From CAYMLQ01 sp964390795 (GTDB taxonomy: Bacteria; Verrucomicrobiota; Kiritimatiellia; RFP12; UBA1067), in assembly GCA_964390795.1 (NCBI GenBank), contig CAYMLQ010000297.1, forward strand, positions 1 through 7,676: DNA of 7,676 nucleotides, given 5' to 3'. Shown here piece after piece: positions 5,201 through 7,676 of this stretch (positions are counted from its first letter, which is position 1; each line of letters opens with the position of its first letter). The position numbers and the translations under genes were made by a program. The notes beneath the pieces were generated by a model, which saw only the letters and a list, made by a program, of their open reading frames with translations, had not been told where the DNA came from and ran no database searches.

Positions 5201-7676
5201 TGGAGTTCGCAGCAGCCCCAGACGTTGGTCTCTGCGGTGCCGTCGGAATACCGGGTGCCGAGCAGCCGGCCCTTGGCGTCGTATCCGCTCTCTTCCCAGG
5301 ACAGCGCGGGGTCGCCCGACCCGTGCAGACGCGTCTCGCGCCGGACCGCGCGGCCGAAGGCGGCGTCGCGGATCTCGACGGTGTAGGCGCTTTGTCCCGT
5401 GATGCCCTCGGGACTGGCTATTGTTCCCGTTCTGGATACGACGCGCAGGTACGCGCCGCCCTCTACCGGGGTGAAGGCGCCGGAAGAGGGGCTGAAGTTC
5501 CCGGACTCGTAAGTCCACGTACGCACCGTCCCGTCCTCGCGCTTTTCGTACAGCGGCAGGCCCCACAGCTCGGGATGGGCGTTCGCCTCGGCGCCCGCGT
5601 ACGACACCGCGAGCGAGACGGCGTTGGCGGGGTCGGCTGACGCGGAGGCGGCGGAGGCGGCGCGGACGGTGCGCACGGCCAGGGTCTGCACACCGTTGGT
5701 TTCGCCCCGCGTGTAGACGCGCCATTCGCGGGAAACGGCGGCCGCCGCGCCGTTCCGGATGACGTAAGAGGTTGTCACGCGGGGGTTGCGCGAGTCGTTG
5801 GAGCCGCCGGAGTCGCCGGCGGCGGCGTCGGGCGTGTAATCATACGCTCGGGCGAGGCAGGACAGACCCTGGAGCGCGGCCAGTTCCCCAACGGTGTCGA
5901 TGTCGTCGCGGTTGGCCAGATCCTGGCAGAGGGCCGACCCTCCGAGGGGGCCCGCGCCCAGGACCGTGCGGCCGCGGTCGTCGCAGGCGCGGTATTTCCA
6001 CGGTATGCCGTCGCCGTAACGCAGTTTCAGACAACCGTTGCGCCCGGCGTGCAGGTTGTCCTCCCAGTACAGCGAGTGCAGGTACAGATTCCCCTGCTGG
6101 CGCGCCCCCCTGAGCCCGTCGAAGGTGCTGCGGTCCGTCACGCGCACGGCGGCGGCGGCGCCCTCGCCGATGACCTTGCTGAAGGTGACGGTTTCGGAAA
6201 GGGTCAGCCCCCCGGCGTGCAGGGAGCGGGTCTCGCACCTCGCCTCGCCCGCTTCCAGGCTGCCTGATGCATGGAGATACTCCGTGGCCGAGGTGAGGTT
6301 GTCGGTGCGAGACCACGCGCTCTGCGGATCGTAGGAATACGTTTCGTCGCTCAGGCGGTTGCCGGCCGGGCTGAGTTTCACGAGCCTGACGCTGCCGCCG
6401 TCGCCGCCGGGATTGGTGATCTCCCAGCCGTGTTCGGCCGCGCCGCCGGATTCGCTGACCCGGACGCACACGCCGTGCGTGACATTGGATATTTCGAGCG
6501 AGCGCCCGTTTTCCTCATAGCAGGCGACGGTCACGGCGCCCCCGTTGGTCACGCACAGAACGGTCTCCGGGTTACCGAGGACGTTGAACAGGGACGGCGT
6601 GACCGCCTGCGGGGTCTCCATGAAGAACCAAGCGAAGCCGGAGATGCGGCCGCGGCCCGGGACGCCCAGGGGGATGCGGAACTTGAGCGAGCCGAAGTCC
6701 GCGCCCTCGGCGCTGTCGCAGGTGCCGTCCGTGCAGTCGCACGGGTCATCCTCCTCTTCCTCTTTCTCTTCCTCTTCATCTCCGCTGCTGTTATTGCTGC
6801 CGCCGTCATCACCGTCGCCGTCATCGTCATTGCCATAGGGTTCCCGCCCGACGCACTCCCCCCAGATGTTGAGGCCGCCGAGCGCGATCTGGGCGTAGGC
6901 GCCGTCGCAGTCGCACGGGGGCACGTACGCGGCCGCGAGGGGGGCGGCAAGGCGGGCCGCCGCCGCCGGCGAGTCCTCCGCATCCCAGAAGAACGTGTCT
7001 GTGTCCGCGCCGTTGACGGTGACGCGCAGGGCGCCTGCGTCGAGCCCGGTGGAGACGGTGAACCCGTCCGGTTCGAGGCTGCCGGCCGCGGCGGCGTTGT
7101 TGCGCCACTGGCGGCGCAGCGCGACCGAGTCGAGCGGGTACGGCTTTGAGAACGGCCCGCCGGGGCGGCCTGCGGTGACGCCGCCGCCGGAAACGATCTG
7201 CGGCCAGTAGAGCAGGATGCGCGCGGGGGCGTTCGTGCCGTATGCCGGCAGCCAGGCTTCTGAGGGGCGGGGGGCGGTCAGATGGCCGGCGGTCATCCCG
7301 GACGTGAACACGGCGGTCACGGGCGAGCCGGAGTCGGGGGGGCCGGTTCGCTCGGCCAGCTCGTCCGCGCCGGGCGGCGCGGCGTGCGGGCGGGCGGACG
7401 CGTCGAGCGTGAACGGCAGAGCGGGCGCGTTGCTCCCTTCCAGGAGCGCGGCGACGTACCGGATGCCGTTGGAGCAGGCGAAGGATGCGACGGTTCCGCC
7501 GTCCGCGAAAGCCGGCTGGGGCGACCACCGCACCAGGTAGAGCGGTCTGGGCGAGCGAAGCAGCCCCTGCTGCCGCGTGGGGGCCAGGCGGACCGTCAGC
7601 GACGGGAGAAGATCCTGGCCGAGGGCGAGGCGCAGGCTGTCGCCGGCGGGCGAGGCTGCGGCGGAGCCGACGTTGG
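1786..7676 (-). CDS. RHS/YD-repeat polymorphic toxin protein, 5' end outside the window
   Basis: Giant RHS protein of the polymorphic-toxin type, predicted to build a YD-repeat shell that encloses and delivers a toxic C-terminus. The frame stays open to the window edge, so about 1,962 residues are visible and the true start is not. The GTG at 7533 is only an internal possible start; I number residues from it. Regions in order: unassigned N-terminal part (1-234); acidic linker (235-263) flanked by two C-D-C clusters; a segment with S-L-K-F-R-I-P-L-G; YD repeats from about 560 to 1650 with many Y-D-x-x-G-R/N units; W-G-C-C at 772-775; a D-V-D-G-D-G loop at 1006-1011; RHS-associated core at about 1652-1742 (G-L-Y-Y-Y-G-Y-R-Y-Y, then D-P-I-E); and a new tip from 1753. 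No transmembrane segment is evident in the visible part. Its TGA overlaps the ATG of the next gene. The family call is firm; secretion route and target are inferred. Confidence 0.95.
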   Translation of the reverse strand, partial: NVGSAAASPAGDSLRLALGQDLLPSLTVRLAPTRQQGLLRSPRPLYLVRWSPQPAFADGGTVASFACSNGIRYVAALLEGSNAPALPFTLDASARPHAAPPGADELAERTGPPDSGSPVTAVFTSGMTAGHLTAPRPSEAWLPAYGTNAPARILLYWPQIVSGGGVTAGRPGGPFSKPYPLDSVALRRQWRNNAAAAGSLEPDGFTVSTGLDAGALRVTVNGADTDTFFWDAEDSPAAAARLAAPLAAAYVPPCDCDGAYAQIALGGLNIWGECVGREPYGNDDDGDGDDGGSNNSSGDEEEEKEEEEDDPCDCTDGTCDSAEGADFGSLKFRIPLGVPGRGRISGFAWFFMETPQAVTPSLFNVLGNPETVLCVTNGGAVTVACYEENGRSLEISNVTHGVCVRVSESGGAAEHGWEITNPGGDGGSVRLVKLSPAGNRLSDETYSYDPQSAWSRTDNLTSATEYLHASGSLEAGEARCETRSLHAGGLTLSETVTFSKVIGEGAAAAVRVTDRSTFDGLRGARQQGNLYLHSLYWEDNLHAGRNGCLKLRYGDGIPWKYRACDDRGRTVLGAGPLGGSALCQDLANRDDIDTVGELAALQGLSCLARAYDYTPDAAAGDSGGSNDSRNPRVTTSYVIRNGAAAAVSREWRVYTRGETNGVQTLAVRTVRAASAASASADPANAVSLAVSYAGAEANAHPELWGLPLYEKREDGTVRTWTYESGNFSPSSGAFTPVEGGAYLRVVSRTGTIASPEGITGQSAYTVEIRDAAFGRAVRRETRLHGSGDPALSWEESGYDAKGRLLGTRYSDGTAETNVWGCCELQARVGRDGAVTEYTSVPGNSHWSLSEEASLGALPGADGRHPAAETFTDVLGRETNGVRCVRNNGARDPSYAPLATRTEYTYGTDSYRKTTDALGALTVYMKTHGANSVTEETAAGGVTNRATRYWGGDTVTEKNWDGKLTRETRSASYDANGCRVETVVTESSDYPAVTNSVTSYDFLGRAVYVTTPLGVTAYFYDGATSLLLRVSRTGSPDTLYAYDALGNVSATALDVDGDGQVSYAGPDRISAAETRYEDDASNVWWRVTSSAESAGGVTNRSSAVREQVTGLSPALLSRTVTVSPDGMTATVTRAFEPGSDSIVETSQTGTAEPSVRRTLYGYDLESAGPDSATLSAYDGFARGVSQTVTNGTGTLSITAVAYDTFGNAVTNQTTYGDLTAVTVTGYDGQGRAVSQTDALGNAVFTQYDSLGQIIALSGATYPVAYGYDTAGRKISMRTFRDENGTGDQTRWLYDCATGLLTNKVYADGTRIGYAYTPDGLLSQRIWARGDWVRYARDAQGRTLTNAYSSAETPDVAFAYNAAGLLHNANDTASVSHEYSYSAKASLTNEAVAYPGQTAVIRRDLDTWERPAVTALAVNGTNRCLTAYAYDAESRLESVACTNSQGRGFQVRYAYEGGRGLGDVVTLPGGDVFTRALGRDAYRLKLVTGCTNVYNGSPLTSFRYGYDILSRVTNHTDNADTESRFDYNVRSEIAEAVLLTNAYGYVYDPIGNRLFSTYNAETNSYAANCLNQYTNIVGWSASSPNYDADGNMLACTLPTGDWSFSWDAENRFITVSNNEIKVSHAYDYQHRRIRKAAPAATHTFIYDGWNLICETVAATNGAVPEIEYFWGVDLSGTLQGAGGVGGLLAVSMGGYFYFPCYDNNGNIAAYVDESGSIRARYAYDAFGNTVSQSGDLAHVFRFRFSTKYRDDETGLYYYGYRYYSPKLGCFLSRDPIEEVGGLKLYGFVGNNGVGQTDKNGLEINIVYNYSTAANTAQGETKYEYLLKEKNVNCKETGKKGAIWKLEAVITVTYFLGKISPQYSAIVKHENAHVNNILGAFYVVEANLMTGECLCTRCCNATADYKLALHAHAFAVQLFDDASFDCASYGNQAMCLNKSSFYKSVLAASQNMAKAFNIMQEACSK
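1800..1805 (-). promoter_or_regulatory. Shine-Dalgarno site inside the RHS gene, for the ankyrin gene
   Basis: The coding strand reads AGGAGG here, ten bases before the ATG at 1789. It lies within the last codons of the RHS protein. Together with the ATGA overlap this points to translational coupling, so the partner is made with the toxin, and it fixes the start of the exported protein. Confidence 0.75.
2278..2580 (-). other. RHS repeat-associated core with presumed self-cleavage site
   Basis: This segment codes for residues 1652-1752 of the RHS protein and matches the conserved end of RHS shells: Y-D-N-N-G-N, Y-A-Y-D-A-F-G-N, G-L-Y-Y-Y-G-Y-R-Y-Y, then DPIEEVGGLKLYGFVGNN, ending in D-K-N-G-L. 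In characterised RHS and TccC proteins a motif of the form D-P-x-G...G-G...Y...N...D-P-x-G-L forms an aspartyl self-protease that cuts after the final Leu and frees the toxin inside the shell. Here Asp1725 and Asp1748 are kept and cutting would follow Leu1752. The Gly of D-P-x-G is Glu and the second D-P is D-K, so activity is probable but not certain. Confidence 0.85.
6745..6831 (-). repeat. Low-complexity acidic linker in the RHS protein
   Basis: These bases form an imperfect triplet run (GAC/GAT, then GAA/GAG on the coding strand) giving 29 residues (235-263), of which 17 are Asp or Glu, with a Gly/Ser/Asn-rich middle. Two cysteine clusters bracket it: P-P-C-D-C-D-G and G-E-C before, D-P-C-D-C-T-D-G-T-C after. 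It probably joins the N-terminal region to the RHS shell as a flexible hinge, perhaps binding calcium. The triplet run could change length by slippage without breaking the frame. Confidence 0.8.

Noticed and set aside
4894..5640. Plus-strand frame of 248 residues
   Set aside because: Antisense to well-supported YD repeats, with Gly/Arg/Val-rich composition and no motif; a GC-driven shadow.
6271..7149. Plus-strand frame of 292 residues with a membrane-like stretch
   Set aside because: It is antisense to the RHS gene. The hydrophobic stretch is the reverse of the acidic GAA/GAG/GAC codons, and the frame is open because of high GC.

Overview
The window is the 3' part of a polymorphic-toxin (RHS/YD-repeat) locus, and every gene I accept lies on the minus strand, so it reads from right to left. 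The GC-rich RHS core and several of its traits (a W-G-C-C segment, frequent T-N turns, a D-x-D-G-D-G loop, an acidic linker followed by a segment reading S-L-K-F-R-I-P-L-G) resemble RHS proteins I associate with the PVC superphylum, in particular Kiritimatiellota, Lentisphaerota or Verrucomicrobiota. That placement is an impression of style, not a proof. Two signal sequences suggest a cell with an envelope compartment where the products act.

Layout. From 7676 down to 1786 runs one giant RHS protein whose N-terminus lies outside the window: an N-terminal region, an acidic linker, a long YD-repeat shell, the RHS-associated core with a presumed self-cleavage site, and a distinct 163-residue C-terminal tip with an H-E-N-A-H zinc-protease-like motif and eight cysteines. 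Its stop codon overlaps (ATGA) the start of a 303-residue exported protein (878-1789) with an ankyrin-like stretch and a possible STN-like C-terminal domain. By position this is the candidate immunity protein. The tip and this gene together form an AT-rich island between GC-rich flanks, as expected of an exchangeable toxin-immunity cassette.

Downstream is a spacer (302-877) without a convincing long gene. It holds a tandem 16-bp repeat, a good sigma70-like promoter facing left, and two short reading frames with strong Shine-Dalgarno sequences that overlap each other and then the start of a small lipoprotein gene (38-301). The lipoprotein may be an orphan immunity protein left from an earlier cassette, possibly truncated.

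Working model (inference): the RHS shell encloses and delivers the tip; the tip acts in the envelope or outside the cytoplasm, possibly as a metallopeptidase; the translationally coupled exported ankyrin protein protects the producer; and the lipoprotein downstream protects against a related toxin of neighbours. The toxin tip and its exported partner are the most likely undescribed system here.
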